The notes: generated from the sequence alone by a model not told the origin. Counted from the stretch's first letter, positions 52,683 through 62,505 are shown. The stretch: 64,000 bases of DNA from Polymorphobacter fuscus (GCF_011927825.1 NZ_JAATJI010000002.1:248001-312000), one strand, 5' to 3'. A program made the numbers and translations.

Positions 52683-53639
52683 TCATTCAACCTCCGCCGC
52701 TGCAGTCATGCGGCGCGCAACTTCCGGCATCATTGTCTGGGCACGCCACCCGAGGCGCTCGGCGGCATGACTAGGGTCGGCGGCACTGCGGGCCAGGTCG
52801 GTCGGTCGGATAAGGCCGGGATCGGTGCGGACATGATCGCGCCAGTCGAGGCCAACGGAATCGAAGGCGGCAGCAACGAACGCTTCCAGCGAATGCGATT
52901 GGCCGGTGGCAACGATATAATCGTCGGGGACATCCTGCTGCAACATTTGCCACATGGCCTCGACAAACTCTGGCGCCCAACCCCAGTCCCGAACGATATC
53001 GAGCCGTCCGAGGATCAACGGCGCGCTGTCACCCGTAGCGATCCGGCGCGCCGCCGCGGCGATCTTGCTGGTCACAAAGCGGCGCGGGCGGTGCGGTGAC
53101 TCATGGTTGAACAAGATGCCAGTGCAGGCAAAGATGCCGTAGGCTTCGCGATAATTGGCCACAAGCAGATGTGCCGACGTTTTGGCGACCCCGTAGGGGC
53201 TGCGCGGCCAAAACGGCGTCGCCTCTGTGGCGCGGCACCCATTCAAATCACCGAAGCATTCGCTCGATCCGGCGTGGTACAATTTGATCGCACGTCCCGT
53301 GAAGCGGATCGCCTCGAGCAGGTTGAGGGTGCCGAAGACGATGCTTTGAAGCGTTTCGACGGGAAGCTCGAACGATAGCCCCACCGAGCTTTGCCCGGCC
53401 AGGGCGTAGATTTCGGTTGCTTCGCTCTGCACCACGGCACCGAGTACGCTGCGAAAATCATCGGGCGCCATGGTTATAACCGTCACGCGGTCCTGGATGC
53501 CGAGACGGCGCAGGTTAGAGAAGCCATTGGACTGGGCATCGCGTGAAGTGCCAAAAACCCGATAGCCCTTTTCGAGCAGCAGCGCCGCAAGATAGCCACC
53601 ATCCTGCCCGCCGATGCCACAAATCAGTGCCGTCTTCAT
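52683..53639 (-). CDS. GDP-mannose 4,6-dehydratase family protein, second copy
   Basis: A 318-residue extended SDR. GIGGQDGGYLAALLLEKGY is the cofactor motif. HAGSSECFG holds the Ser/Glu, WPRSPYGVAKTSAH the Tyr/Lys, and [20 protein letters not shown] matches Gmd. It is about 45 residues shorter than the first gmd and only distantly similar, so it is a paralogue, not a duplicate. It could be a Gmd feeding another sugar or a GDP-6-deoxy-D-mannose reductase (Rmd). The sequence alone leans to dehydratase. Confidence 0.82.
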   Translation of the reverse strand: MKTALICGIGGQDGGYLAALLLEKGYRVFGTSRDAQSNGFSNLRRLGIQDRVTVITMAPDDFRSVLGAVVQSEATEIYALAGQSSVGLSFELPVETLQSIVFGTLNLLEAIRFTGRAIKLYHAGSSECFGDLNGCRATEATPFWPRSPYGVAKTSAHLLVANYREAYGIFACTGILFNHESPHRPRRFVTSKIAAAARRIATGDSAPLILGRLDIVRDWGWAPEFVEAMWQMLQQDVPDDYIVATGQSHSLEAFVAAAFDSVGLDWRDHVRTDPGLIRPTDLARSAADPSHAAERLGWRAQTMMPEVARRMTAAAEVE

Positions 53640-54419
53640 GCTGTTCTCCGGGGATGCCGCCGTGCCTCACCGAGCGAATTCCGCCGCGAGATAGAGGAAG
53701 ACCGGGTATCGTGTCCCCCGGCGAAGGTCAATTTATGCTGGACAGGGTTTGGGCGACAACCGATCCTATGCAAGCGCAACCTGTCGCTGTCGACCTCGCG
53801 GAAGACAACAATTCGATCAGACGATCGAAAGCCGACGATCGACGACTTGGCCCGCGACAGGCCCAGAGCTTTGAAGTTCGATGGGAAGATCGCGGCATGC
53901 GACGAATCAAGAGCCTGACGGAGCATTGAAACGGTGGCAGGGTGGATGAAGAACGGGTGGTTGTCGCGCCTGAGGTCGGCTGCATGGCGCGGCATCGGAG
54001 CATCGACTGCCTAGCCGACATTTGGGACGATCAATAGGCAAACGAGTTCCGCCCGCCCAAACCAGCTCGAAATCGTTGAGAACCGCGGCACGACCTTTGT
54101 GCGACTCGATCACTGTCGCTAGCGCGGTCAGTCTGTTCGGTGCGTCCAGGCAGGTGGCTTGTAAGAACCGATGCGGACTGATGATGCCAGCCAGCGCGTC
54201 AAGGCAGCGCGAACTGGCTGGCAAACGGTGGCACTGGTGACTGGCGCGGCACATCCTCGTTCCGTTGACACCTGATGCCTCCTTGGCTAACGACCGCACG
54301 GGCTCGCAAGGGCTACCATTTCCGCTTCGGCAGCTGCAGTTGAGTGGGATTTCGCGGTTCGTCGTTGGGTTTCCAGCTCCGAGGGAGGCTACCTTGGTCA
54401 CGGTTAAAGGAAGTGCAGT
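53640..54419. other. 780-base region without a supportable gene
   Basis: This is the longest gene-free stretch outside the IS. Small frames exist on the minus strand (up to about 165 codons, 53907-54401), but they lack ribosome sites and family resemblance, and they overlap another short frame. It may be a decayed gene. The right end carries GAGGGAGG and AAAGGAAG, the latter being the probable ribosome site of the next gene, plus the promoter for the CDP-sugar operon. Confidence 0.4.
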
Positions 54420-55193
54420 TTGAAAGCAGTTATTCTAGCGGGCGGCCTTGGGACCCGGATTTCTGAAGAAACGCACTTGAAGCCGAAGCCGATGGTCGAA
54501 ATCGGGGTCAGGCCTATACTGTGGCATATCATGAAGATTTACTCGCAGCATGGCATAAATGACTTCGTCATCTGCTGTGGGTATAAAGGCTATATTATTA
54601 AAGAGTATTTCGCCAATTATTTTTTGCACATGTCGAATGTGACCTTCGATATGTGTAATAATACTACGCAGATTCATAATAACAGTGCCGATCCATGGCG
54701 TGTGACCCTGGTCGATACCGGTGATGAAACTATGACCGGCGGGCGTTTGAGGCGCGTTGCCGATTACTTGAAGGACGAGGCGGATTTCTGCTTCACTTAT
54801 GGCGATGGCGTCGCCGATATAGACATCACGGCACTCGTTAACTTCCATCGCAACCATGGTAAGTTGGCAACCGTAACTGCAGTGCAGCCACCGGGGCGTT
54901 ATGGCGCGCTTGACATGGACGGCACTGCTGTTCGCGGCTTTGTTGAAAAACCGCGAGGCGATGGCGGTTGGATCAATGGCGGCTTCTTCGTGCTGTCGCC
55001 TAAATGCTTGGATTATATTGGGAACGATGCCTCGACTTGGGAGGCCGAGCCCCTGTCACAAATCGCTGCCGATGGCGAGCTCCAAGCGTATAGCCACGAC
55101 GGCTTCTGGCAGCCGATGGACACCTTGCGCGACAAAAATCACCTCGAAGCTCTTTGGGCATCGGGCCTGGCACCTTGGAAGTGCTGGGCGTGA
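54420..55193 (+). CDS. rfbF: Glucose-1-phosphate cytidylyltransferase
   Basis: A 257-residue enzyme making CDP-glucose from CTP and glucose-1-phosphate. The nucleotidyl motif is [20 protein letters not shown] at residues 6-25. [30 protein letters not shown] and [10 protein letters not shown] are typical of RfbF. Start is TTG at 54420, with AAAGGAAG before it; no ATG is available nearby. The 5' half is clearly AT-richer than the window average. Its end overlaps the rfbG start. Confidence 0.94.
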   Translation: MKAVILAGGLGTRISEETHLKPKPMVEIGVRPILWHIMKIYSQHGINDFVICCGYKGYIIKEYFANYFLHMSNVTFDMCNNTTQIHNNSADPWRVTLVDTGDETMTGGRLRRVADYLKDEADFCFTYGDGVADIDITALVNFHRNHGKLATVTAVQPPGRYGALDMDGTAVRGFVEKPRGDGGWINGGFFVLSPKCLDYIGNDASTWEAEPLSQIAADGELQAYSHDGFWQPMDTLRDKNHLEALWASGLAPWKCWA

Positions 55194-56242
55194 CTGATCG
55201 ATTCTGGGCCGGAAAATCGGTTTTCGTGACCGGGCACACTGGCTTCAAGGGTGGCTGGCTGGCACTTTGGCTCCACAGTATGGGTGCTCATGTCCATGGT
55301 TTTGCCTTGGTGCCCCCAACCGAACCGTCGCTGTTTGCCGTTGCCGAGGTGGAAAAGCGCCTCGCCAGCCACATCATCGGCGATATCCGCGACGCGGACA
55401 TCCTGGCGGCGGCGTTGGTCGCTGCAAAGCCCGATATTGTGTTTCACTTGGCGGCGCAGCCGCTGGTGCGACGCTCGTATTCCGAACCCGAAGCAACCTT
55501 TGCCACTAACGTCATGGGGACGGTCAATCTTCTCCAGGCCGTTCGTGCCGCGCCTTCGGTGCGAGCCATTGTTAACGTTACAACCGACAAATGCTATGCC
55601 AACAACGAATGGCTGTGGCCTTATCGCGAAGGCGAAGCCCTAGGCGGCCACGATCCTTATTCGGCAAGCAAGGCCGCGTCTGAAATCGTTACCGGTGCCA
55701 TGCGTGCTTCGTTCCTCGCTGGCGCCGGTGTGCGAGTCGCAACGGCACGGGCCGGCAATGTTATAGGCGGCGGTGACTGGGCCGAGGATCGGTTGCTGCC
55801 TGATTTTTTCCGCAGTGTGATGGCGGGCAAGTCGCTGAGCGTCCGTTATCCGGGCGCGACGCGGCCATGGCAGCATGTCCTTGAACCGCTGGCCGGCTAT
55901 CTGGCGCTAGCCGAACGGCTCGCCACCGATGGCGAGGGCATCGACAATGCTTGGAATTTCGGCCCTGCCGATGAGGATGCCCGGCCCGTAGATTGGTTGC
56001 TGACCCGGCTATGCGCGCAACTGCCAGGCGCCGAGTGGCACTGCCTTGAGGGCGAGAAGGTGCATGAGGCGGGCTACCTTAAGCTCGATAGCAGTCGTGC
56101 GCGGCATCTGCTCGGCTGGACCCCGCGCTGGAAACTTGACGAGGCGCTGGCTGCAACGGTTGCTTGGCACCGAAAGTGGCAGGCAGGTGCCGACATGGCG
56201 ACGGTGTGCCTTGACCAGATCCGCGACTATCGGGGCGCCTGA
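55190..56242 (+). CDS. rfbG: CDP-glucose 4,6-dehydratase
   Basis: A 350-residue extended SDR forming CDP-4-keto-6-deoxyglucose. [18 protein letters not shown] is the NAD motif. [14 protein letters not shown] (Thr, Asp), [13 protein letters not shown] (Tyr, Lys) and [16 protein letters not shown] are diagnostic. The GTG at 55190 overlaps the rfbF stop (GTGA). Together with rfbF it supplies the keto-sugar for all steps downstream. Confidence 0.94.
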   Translation: MTDRFWAGKSVFVTGHTGFKGGWLALWLHSMGAHVHGFALVPPTEPSLFAVAEVEKRLASHIIGDIRDADILAAALVAAKPDIVFHLAAQPLVRRSYSEPEATFATNVMGTVNLLQAVRAAPSVRAIVNVTTDKCYANNEWLWPYREGEALGGHDPYSASKAASEIVTGAMRASFLAGAGVRVATARAGNVIGGGDWAEDRLLPDFFRSVMAGKSLSVRYPGATRPWQHVLEPLAGYLALAERLATDGEGIDNAWNFGPADEDARPVDWLLTRLCAQLPGAEWHCLEGEKVHEAGYLKLDSSRARHLLGWTPRWKLDEALAATVAWHRKWQAGADMATVCLDQIRDYRGA

Positions 56243-56247
56243 TCGAC

Positions 56248-56808
56248 GTGTCGCGATTCCAATGCATCGCCACGCCGATCGAGGGCGTCTTCGTGGTCGA
56301 ACGGCAGCGGCTGGGTGATTCGCGCGGCTTTCTCAGCCGGCTGTTTTGCGCCGAAGAACTTGCCCAGGTTGGATTCACATTGCCAGTCGCGCAGATTAAC
56401 CACACGCTTACGGAAACCTCCGGCACGCTGCGCGGCTTGCATTTCCAGCACCCGCCGGCGGCAGAGGACAAGTTAGTGTCGTGTCTCAGGGGCGCGGTTT
56501 TCGATGTCGCTGTCGACCTGCGCGCTGGCTCGCCAACGTTTCTGCACTGGCATGGTGTCGAGCTGTCTGCCGAAAACAATCGCGCTCTGATGATCCCGCA
56601 AGGTTGCGCCCATGGCTTTCAGGCGCTGGTTGATGGCACTGAACTGCTCTACCTGCACTCGCGAATGTATGCGCCGTCTGCGGAGGGCGGGCTCAATCCG
56701 CTGGATCCGCGGCTAGCAATCTCTTGGCCGTTGCCAGCCACCATCATGTCGCCGCGCGATGCGGGACACCAGCTCGTTGACGCCGAGTTTACCGGAGTTT
56801 CTACATGA
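56248..56808 (+). CDS. RmlC-type keto-deoxysugar epimerase
   Basis: A 186-residue cupin of the dTDP-4-dehydrorhamnose 3,5-epimerase family. DSRGFLSRLF, NHTLTETSGTLRGLHFQ (the active His) and VAVDLRAGSPTF precede IPQGCAHGFQAL. GTG start at 56248. In a CDP pathway without rmlA, rmlB or rmlD it should act on CDP-4-keto-6-deoxyglucose or its C-methylated product, at C3, C5 or both. Its stop overlaps the methyltransferase start (ATGA). Confidence 0.87.
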   Translation: MSRFQCIATPIEGVFVVERQRLGDSRGFLSRLFCAEELAQVGFTLPVAQINHTLTETSGTLRGLHFQHPPAAEDKLVSCLRGAVFDVAVDLRAGSPTFLHWHGVELSAENNRALMIPQGCAHGFQALVDGTELLYLHSRMYAPSAEGGLNPLDPRLAISWPLPATIMSPRDAGHQLVDAEFTGVST

Positions 56809-58031
56809 AGTGCCGCCACTGCCATTCGGATGTCACGTTGCGGTTGATCGACCTCGGGTCGTCGCCGCCGTCCAACGCCTATCTGACCCGTGAGCGCCTT
56901 TTGACGGCCGAAAAATGGTTTCCGTTGGGGGTCTATGTCTGCACCCAGTGCTGGCTTGTGCAAACGCAGGACCATGCCGACGCCGCCGAGCTATTCGACT
57001 CTGAATACGCCTATTTCAGCAGTACATCGACAAGCTGGCTGGCGCATGCATCGGAGTACGTCGACGCAATGACGGGCCGCCTCGGGCTGGGTGCGGCATC
57101 GAAGGTCGTCGAGGTGGCTGCTAATGATGGCTATCTGCTGCAATATATTGCGGCCCGCGGTATTCCGTGCCTTGGCGTGGAACCGACCCGCAGTACTGCC
57201 GATGCTGCGCGCGCAAAGGGTATTGAGATTGTTGAAGAATTTTTCGGCGTATCGCTTGCCACCCGGCTCGTAGCTGAGGGCCATGCCGCAGATCTGACCG
57301 CCGCCAACAACGTGCTCGCGCATGTGCCCGACATAAATGACTTCGTCGGCGGATTTGCAGCGATACTCAAGCCCGATGGCGTCGCCACTTTCGAGTTTCC
57401 GCATCTTGCGCGGCTGATTGCAGATGCGCAGTTCGATACGATCTACCACGAGCATTTTTCCTATCTCTCGCTCCTTGCCGTGACGAAAATCTTCGCTGCC
57501 AACGGCCTGCAGGTCTTCGATGTCGAAACGATTTCCACACATGGCGGCAGCTTGAGGGTATTTGCACAGCGTGCCGATACCGGGAGGCGGCCCGAGGCAG
57601 CCGCTGTCGCTCGCATTCTCGGCGAAGAAACCGATGCCGGGATGGCGTCCAAAGCCTATTACATGGGCTTTCAAGCGCGCGCCGATGCCATCAAGGATGC
57701 GCTCGTGCGATTTCTCATCGACACCAAAGCGGCCGGCAAGTCCGTCGGAGCCTATGGGGCGGCAGCTAAGGGCAATACCCTGCTCAACTATGCTGGGATA
57801 CGACCAGATCTTTTGCCCTTTGTCGTTGATCGCAGCGCCTCCAAACAAGGGAAGTTCATGCCTGGAAGCAGGATTCCAATCGTTGCGGAGGCGCATCTAA
57901 AGGCTGCAAAGCCAGATTACATCGTGATCTTGCCGTGGAATATCGCCGACGAAGTCATCGCGCAGCTCGATTATGCGTGTGAATGGGGCGCCAAATTCGT
58001 AACTGCGGTACCGGAAATCGTCGTCCGGTGA
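56805..58031 (+). CDS. SAM-dependent sugar C-methyltransferase (TylCIII/NovU type)
   Basis: A 408-residue protein. The N-terminal zinc-binding region has CRHCHS and VCTQCWLVQ (CxxC pairs). The SAM domain has VVEVAANDGYLLQYIAARG (about residue 105), and the C-terminal domain starts at about 270 with SVGAYGAAAKGNTLLNY and ends at VPEIVV. These three parts define the family that methylates C3 of NDP-4-keto-6-deoxysugars in mycarose and noviose pathways. Here the NDP is CDP, to judge from rfbFG. It overlaps both neighbours. Confidence 0.9.
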   Translation: MKCRHCHSDVTLRLIDLGSSPPSNAYLTRERLLTAEKWFPLGVYVCTQCWLVQTQDHADAAELFDSEYAYFSSTSTSWLAHASEYVDAMTGRLGLGAASKVVEVAANDGYLLQYIAARGIPCLGVEPTRSTADAARAKGIEIVEEFFGVSLATRLVAEGHAADLTAANNVLAHVPDINDFVGGFAAILKPDGVATFEFPHLARLIADAQFDTIYHEHFSYLSLLAVTKIFAANGLQVFDVETISTHGGSLRVFAQRADTGRRPEAAAVARILGEETDAGMASKAYYMGFQARADAIKDALVRFLIDTKAAGKSVGAYGAAAKGNTLLNYAGIRPDLLPFVVDRSASKQGKFMPGSRIPIVAEAHLKAAKPDYIVILPWNIADEVIAQLDYACEWGAKFVTAVPEIVVR

Positions 58032-58924
58032 AGATTGCCGTAACCGGCGCGAGCGGCTTTGTCGGCCGCCATGTTATTTCTGCGCTGGCAAGCATGCCGG
58101 ACACCGTCGTCACGGCGTCTTCTCGGCGTCGCGTGCCGGTGCCGGCGGGCGTTGACCATGTGGCGATGGACCTTGGTGATGCCGATACAGCCTTCGAACG
58201 CCTGGGATCGCCAGACGTCGTCATACATCTAGCGTGGGAAGGGCTGCCCAATTATCGTGATCGGCGTCATTTCGAGGTAGAGCTTCCGGCGCAATACCGT
58301 TTTCTGAAGGCACTGGTTACAGCCGGCCTGCCGTCTCTTGTGGTTGCCGGTACCTGCTATGAATATGGCATGGCCAGTGGCTGCCTGAAGGAGGATTTCG
58401 AGGGTCAGCCGTCCAATCCTTACGGCTTTGCCAAGCTGATGCTCCTGCGCCAGCTGCAGTTCCTGAAAGTCCAGTTGCCGTTTTCACTTAGCTGGGCACG
58501 TTTGTTCTACATGTGGGGTGAAGGACAGGCGCCTTCGTCGCTCTACCCGCTGCTCGCAGCCGCAGCAGCGCGTGGCGACCCGACTTTCCCGATGTCAGGC
58601 GGCGAGCAATTGCGCGATTACCTGCCGGTAAAAACAGTTGCACATCAGCTTGTTGCACTCGCCCGGGCGGGTGCGGATGCCGGCGTCGTCAACATTTGCT
58701 CCGGGGAGCCTGTCGCTATCCGTACCCTTGTTGAGCGTTGGATCGCTGAAAACGGCTGGCCGATCACTCCTGATCTTGGCAAATACCCCTATCCTGACTA
58801 CGAGCCGCTGGCATTCTGGGGGTCGAACAAGCGTTTGCGCTCCGATCTCGCCACGGTCATCGCGATATCAGCGGGCGACCACCAGATCTTTAATCATAAT
58901 ACTGACAAGAGCCGCAAATCATGA
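58028..58924 (+). CDS. NAD(P)-dependent 4-ketoreductase/epimerase for the CDP sugar
   Basis: A 298-residue extended SDR. VTGASGFVGRHVISAL is the cofactor motif; GTCYEYGMASGCL and NPYGFAKLMLLRQ carry the Tyr and Lys. It resembles RfbJ/RfbS-type CDP-abequose and paratose synthases in size and in DYLPVKTVA and NICSGEP. It should reduce the 4-keto group of the methylated intermediate, closing the pathway. GTG start overlaps the methyltransferase stop; ATGA-overlap at its own end. Confidence 0.88.
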   Translation: MKIAVTGASGFVGRHVISALASMPDTVVTASSRRRVPVPAGVDHVAMDLGDADTAFERLGSPDVVIHLAWEGLPNYRDRRHFEVELPAQYRFLKALVTAGLPSLVVAGTCYEYGMASGCLKEDFEGQPSNPYGFAKLMLLRQLQFLKVQLPFSLSWARLFYMWGEGQAPSSLYPLLAAAAARGDPTFPMSGGEQLRDYLPVKTVAHQLVALARAGADAGVVNICSGEPVAIRTLVERWIAENGWPITPDLGKYPYPDYEPLAFWGSNKRLRSDLATVIAISAGDHQIFNHNTDKSRKS

Positions 58925-59961
58925 CCCCACAACGCAGCAATCCCGACACGATGCGGCAGGATCTCGGGATCATGTTTGCGGCACTTGCCGCCGGGCCCGA
59001 GGTCTACCAGCCTTCGAAGTTCTGGGAGCAACTTAACGAGCAGAACGTCGCTCAACTCGAAGCGCGCGGGCTCGGTAATTTCAAGCGCACGTTGGCGCAG
59101 AACTATTTTACCTGGGTTGTCGGTGTTCGGAGCCCGCTGTTTCAGCACCTTGCCGCAGCGATGACGGCTAGCGACTGGCGGCGCGTGATGTGGGGTTTGC
59201 CGATGTTCAGCCGGGAAAGCGACCTTGGGCTCCGGCGGTTCTACGAGAACCAGATATTCACAAGGATGGTATGGATCGTCGCCGAGCGTGTCGATCGGCT
59301 CAACGTGATGAAGTCGCTTCAGGAACCGGCTTTTGGAAATCCGTTTCGGATATTCTTCGAAGGCCGCCTTATTTCGCAGGATTTGGCAAACTCCGTAATT
59401 GAAATGTATGCGATCCTTGAGGCGCATATGCCGGCTCCGAATGACGCTTTTACGGTTTGCGAAATCGGAGCTGGTTACGGCCGCAACTGCTTCGTCTTTC
59501 GTTCCTTCTTCAAGCACTGCAAATATATAATAGCCGACATTCCGCCGGCCCTTTACGTTTCTCAGGCCTATATTTCGGAGGTTCTCCCGGACGCAAAGGT
59601 GATGCAGTTTCGGGAATTTTCCGATTTTTCGGAGATTGCCGCCGACTTTGCCGAGGCTGATGTTGTATTCCTGCTGCCGCACCAGGCCGCTCTACTGCCA
59701 AAGAAATCGGTCAATTATTTCGTAAATATATCCTCATTTCACGAAATGAACTTTGCACAGGTGGCGCATTACTTTGACATGGTAGATGAATTGACCTCAG
59801 GAAATTTTTATCTAAAGCAATGGACAAGTTTCTTTAATGCTCGCGATAAAATGACGATATCCGCTTCAGATTACAAGTATAAAAATAGTTGGCATCGAAT
59901 TTACGATCGTACGCCTTCGACACATCCTTCATTTTTTGAAGCTCTGTTCAAGATAAACTGA
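58921..59961 (+). CDS. Putative sugar O-methyltransferase
   Basis: A 346-residue protein of the putative sugar O-methyltransferase family. VCEIGAGYGRNCFVFRSFF is the SAM motif, followed by YIIADIPPALYVSQAYI, VVFLLPHQAALL and NISSFHEMNFAQVAHYF. It likely adds an O-methyl to a sugar of the glycan. The last third is notably AT-rich (about 59700-59960), which hints at a foreign source. It completes the overlapping run that begins at rfbF. Confidence 0.85.
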   Translation: MTPQRSNPDTMRQDLGIMFAALAAGPEVYQPSKFWEQLNEQNVAQLEARGLGNFKRTLAQNYFTWVVGVRSPLFQHLAAAMTASDWRRVMWGLPMFSRESDLGLRRFYENQIFTRMVWIVAERVDRLNVMKSLQEPAFGNPFRIFFEGRLISQDLANSVIEMYAILEAHMPAPNDAFTVCEIGAGYGRNCFVFRSFFKHCKYIIADIPPALYVSQAYISEVLPDAKVMQFREFSDFSEIAADFAEADVVFLLPHQAALLPKKSVNYFVNISSFHEMNFAQVAHYFDMVDELTSGNFYLKQWTSFFNARDKMTISASDYKYKNSWHRIYDRTPSTHPSFFEALFKIN

Positions 59962-59994
59962 TTTTACTCCGCCGACGAAAATCAGGAATTGTAT

Positions 59995-61518
59995 TTGGCC
60001 TCTGTAAAAACTAACATCACGACCAACCTGTTTGCCGCAGTTTGGGTAACTGTGCTTACAGCAGTTATCACTCCCGTCCAGATCAACCTGCTGGGCATCG
60101 AATCATACGGCCTGATTGGCTTCATTGCGACCTTGCAGATTGTATTTTCTGCTTTCGACTTGGGACTTTCGAGCACACTGACGCGCGAGATTGCTGCCGA
60201 CACCTCGCCAGGACGCCGTGCGAGTTCGGAGCTTATCCGAACGGCATCGACGGTGTATTGGGGGCTCGCCGCGGCAATCGCGCTGACCCTGGGTCTATCG
60301 GCTGCAACCGTTGCGCGTCTCTGGTTCAACGCGGAAGCCTTGGCCAGCGACGATCTGGCTAGCGCGCTCTATCTCATCATTGCCTATCTCGCGCTGCGAT
60401 GGCCGATTGCGCTTTACAGTGGCATCTTGGCGGGATTGCATCGACTCGATATCGTCAATCTCGTGAAGGTCATCACGGCGACGCTCCGCAACATCTCGGG
60501 TATCATCGTAATTTTCATCTGGCGCGATGTTCATGCGTTTTTATGGTGCCTAGCGGCAAACGCGCTCATCGAAATTGCCGCATATTGGTTCGCCGCCCTG
60601 CGAGCTTATCACACTTCGTCGTTCGGCTTTGGCATTTCAGGTCCCGCGCTCCGCTCGGTCTGGAAATTTTCGCTTAACATGGGAGCTATTTCGGTGCTCG
60701 CGCTGATTATCTCCCAACTTGACCGGCTGATGGCAAGCAAGCTGTTGCCACTCGATCAATTTGGCTATTATAGCCTTGCGTACAACACGGCTGCAGTAGC
60801 AACCATTGCATCTGCGGCAATCAGTTCGGCGATGTTGCCATCGTTTTCAGCATTGCAGGCCCCATCGGACCGCGCTGCGATCCTTAGACGCTATGCGGAT
60901 GCAAACCGGGTGATCCTGTACGTCATGGGGTTGGCGACGTTCCCATTGATATTCTTTGGTGATGCAATCCTTCGCCTCTGGATCGGTCCGGCTGCGGCGC
61001 AGGGCGCCTATCCGGCTATGGCGATCCTAGCGCTCGCGTTCTGGGTCAACGGCATCGTATCCAATCCCTACAATATTGCCGTTGCCATGGGCCGACCCGA
61101 TATTCCTCTGAGGGTAAGCGCATTCAGCGCTGTCCCTTACGCCGTGCTCCTATGGGTAGGAATCGGCCGGTACGGCGGGCCCGGTGCCGCTGGCGGCTGG
61201 CTGATCTTGATGGTCGCCTATGTTGCAGCGCTCATCCCAGTCGTTCACGCGCGCCTGTTGGACATTCCAATTATCGGTTCACTTCGCACGATAATATTGC
61301 CATTCGGCCTTCTCGGCGTCGGATCGTTCGGCCTGCCTTGGCTTGTCATTCGCAGTGATCCATCGTTTGTGCCGACAGTCACTTCGAGCGTCGGCGCTTT
61401 GACTGTCGCGGTCGCACTTTACGTTTCGATCGGCTACTGGCTAGTCGGCGAAAGCCTGCGATCGCAATTTCGGCGTTCCATTTTCGCCATTCGAAACTTT
61501 GGAGGACGCCATGCTTAG
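59995..61518 (+). CDS. Wzx type oligosaccharide flippase
   Basis: About 507 residues with 12-14 hydrophobic helices (PST/MOP family). The typical start is FAAVWVTVLTAVITPVQINLLG, then LDLGLSSTLTREIA-like FDLGLSSTLTREIAA. A run LSQLDRLMASKLLPLDQFGYY in the middle is characteristic of O-unit flippases. It should turn the lipid-linked repeat across the inner membrane. There is no ATG: TTG at 59995 has AGGA seven bases before it; TTG at 59989 is too close to that site. A wzy polymerase is not seen in the window. Confidence 0.88.
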   Translation: MASVKTNITTNLFAAVWVTVLTAVITPVQINLLGIESYGLIGFIATLQIVFSAFDLGLSSTLTREIAADTSPGRRASSELIRTASTVYWGLAAAIALTLGLSAATVARLWFNAEALASDDLASALYLIIAYLALRWPIALYSGILAGLHRLDIVNLVKVITATLRNISGIIVIFIWRDVHAFLWCLAANALIEIAAYWFAALRAYHTSSFGFGISGPALRSVWKFSLNMGAISVLALIISQLDRLMASKLLPLDQFGYYSLAYNTAAVATIASAAISSAMLPSFSALQAPSDRAAILRRYADANRVILYVMGLATFPLIFFGDAILRLWIGPAAAQGAYPAMAILALAFWVNGIVSNPYNIAVAMGRPDIPLRVSAFSAVPYAVLLWVGIGRYGGPGAAGGWLILMVAYVAALIPVVHARLLDIPIIGSLRTIILPFGLLGVGSFGLPWLVIRSDPSFVPTVTSSVGALTVAVALYVSIGYWLVGESLRSQFRRSIFAIRNFGGRHA

Positions 61519-61605
61519 CCCTTCTGTCGGACTTTACACGATCGGCCACGACCTGGAACGTCGACGATGGTGGGCCAGTTGCGTCCTTTGGAAAGCTGTT
61601 GTCGC

Positions 61606-62505
61606 ATGAATGCTCCCCAATGCCCGGCTTGCAATGGGTCTGGTGCGCCTTTCAAAACAGCGGGCGACTATAACCGCCGTGTATCGAATGCGGTGTTCCA
61701 CTATTTCACCTGTTCCGCGTGCGGGCTTATTTTTTGTGATCCTGTGCCCAAGGATCTTGGCGCCTATTATCAGGATGATTATTACGACCTTCCGGCCGAT
61801 CTGGCAGCGCATGATGCGCGGGCGCGGGCGCTGCAGCAGTGGAAGATCGACGAGGTTCTGACCTTTTCAAAAGGCGGGCGCCTTGCCGAGATTGGTCCGG
61901 CCTATGGTCTGTTCGCGTATCTGGCCAAGGCGGCGGGGTTCGATGTGACGGGTATCGAAATGGATGCGCGCTGCTGCAACTATTTGCGCGACGTGATCGG
62001 GGTCACCGCCGTGCACAGCGACAATGCTGCATTAGCGCTGCCGACGCTGGAGCCGTTCGATGTCATCGTGCTTTGGCAAGCGATCGAGCATCTGCCCAAT
62101 TATCATGACGTGCTGCGCGCTGCCGCCGCCCAGCTCAAGCCGGGGGGTATTCTGGTCATCGATACGCCCAATCCGGCGGCATTCCAGTTCAAGGTGCTTG
62201 GACGCCGCTGGGTTCATCTGGACGCGCCGCGCCACGTCGTGCTGATCCCCGTGGAAACGCTCAAGGCTCAGGCAGATGCCGCCGGGCTTGATCCAATTCG
62301 ACTCACCGCATCAAACGTAAGCGCCAACGGCTTCAACGGATGGGGCTGGGCGTTCACATTCAAGAATTATTTCGGCGACAATATAGTCGGGTCGGCAGTA
62401 CATTTTGCCGGGCGTGTATTGGGCAAGCTGCTCATCCCGATCGAGCGCACCGGTTGGCGTGGCAGCACTTATACGGCGATTTTCCGCAAGCGAGCGATTC
62501 CATGA
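61606..62505 (+). CDS. SAM-dependent methyltransferase with N-terminal CxxC zinc region
   Basis: A 299-residue protein. CPACNGSG and CSACGLIFCDP form a putative zinc knuckle at residues 6-50. The methyltransferase motif RLAEIGPAYGLFAYLAKAAG is near residue 92, with FDVIVLWQAIEHLPN and PGGILVIDTPNPAAF later. It is not a C-methyltransferase of the TylC type. It may methylate a sugar, a lipid carrier or a chain terminus. An earlier in-frame ATG at 61567 is possible. It overlaps the next gene (ATGA). Confidence 0.85.
   Translation: MNAPQCPACNGSGAPFKTAGDYNRRVSNAVFHYFTCSACGLIFCDPVPKDLGAYYQDDYYDLPADLAAHDARARALQQWKIDEVLTFSKGGRLAEIGPAYGLFAYLAKAAGFDVTGIEMDARCCNYLRDVIGVTAVHSDNAALALPTLEPFDVIVLWQAIEHLPNYHDVLRAAAAQLKPGGILVIDTPNPAAFQFKVLGRRWVHLDAPRHVVLIPVETLKAQADAAGLDPIRLTASNVSANGFNGWGWAFTFKNYFGDNIVGSAVHFAGRVLGKLLIPIERTGWRGSTYTAIFRKRAIP

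Noticed and set aside
53907..54401. A 164-codon minus-strand frame in the 780-base gap
   Set aside because: It overlaps another frame, has no ribosome site, and its sequence matches no family I know. It is kept only as a possible remnant.
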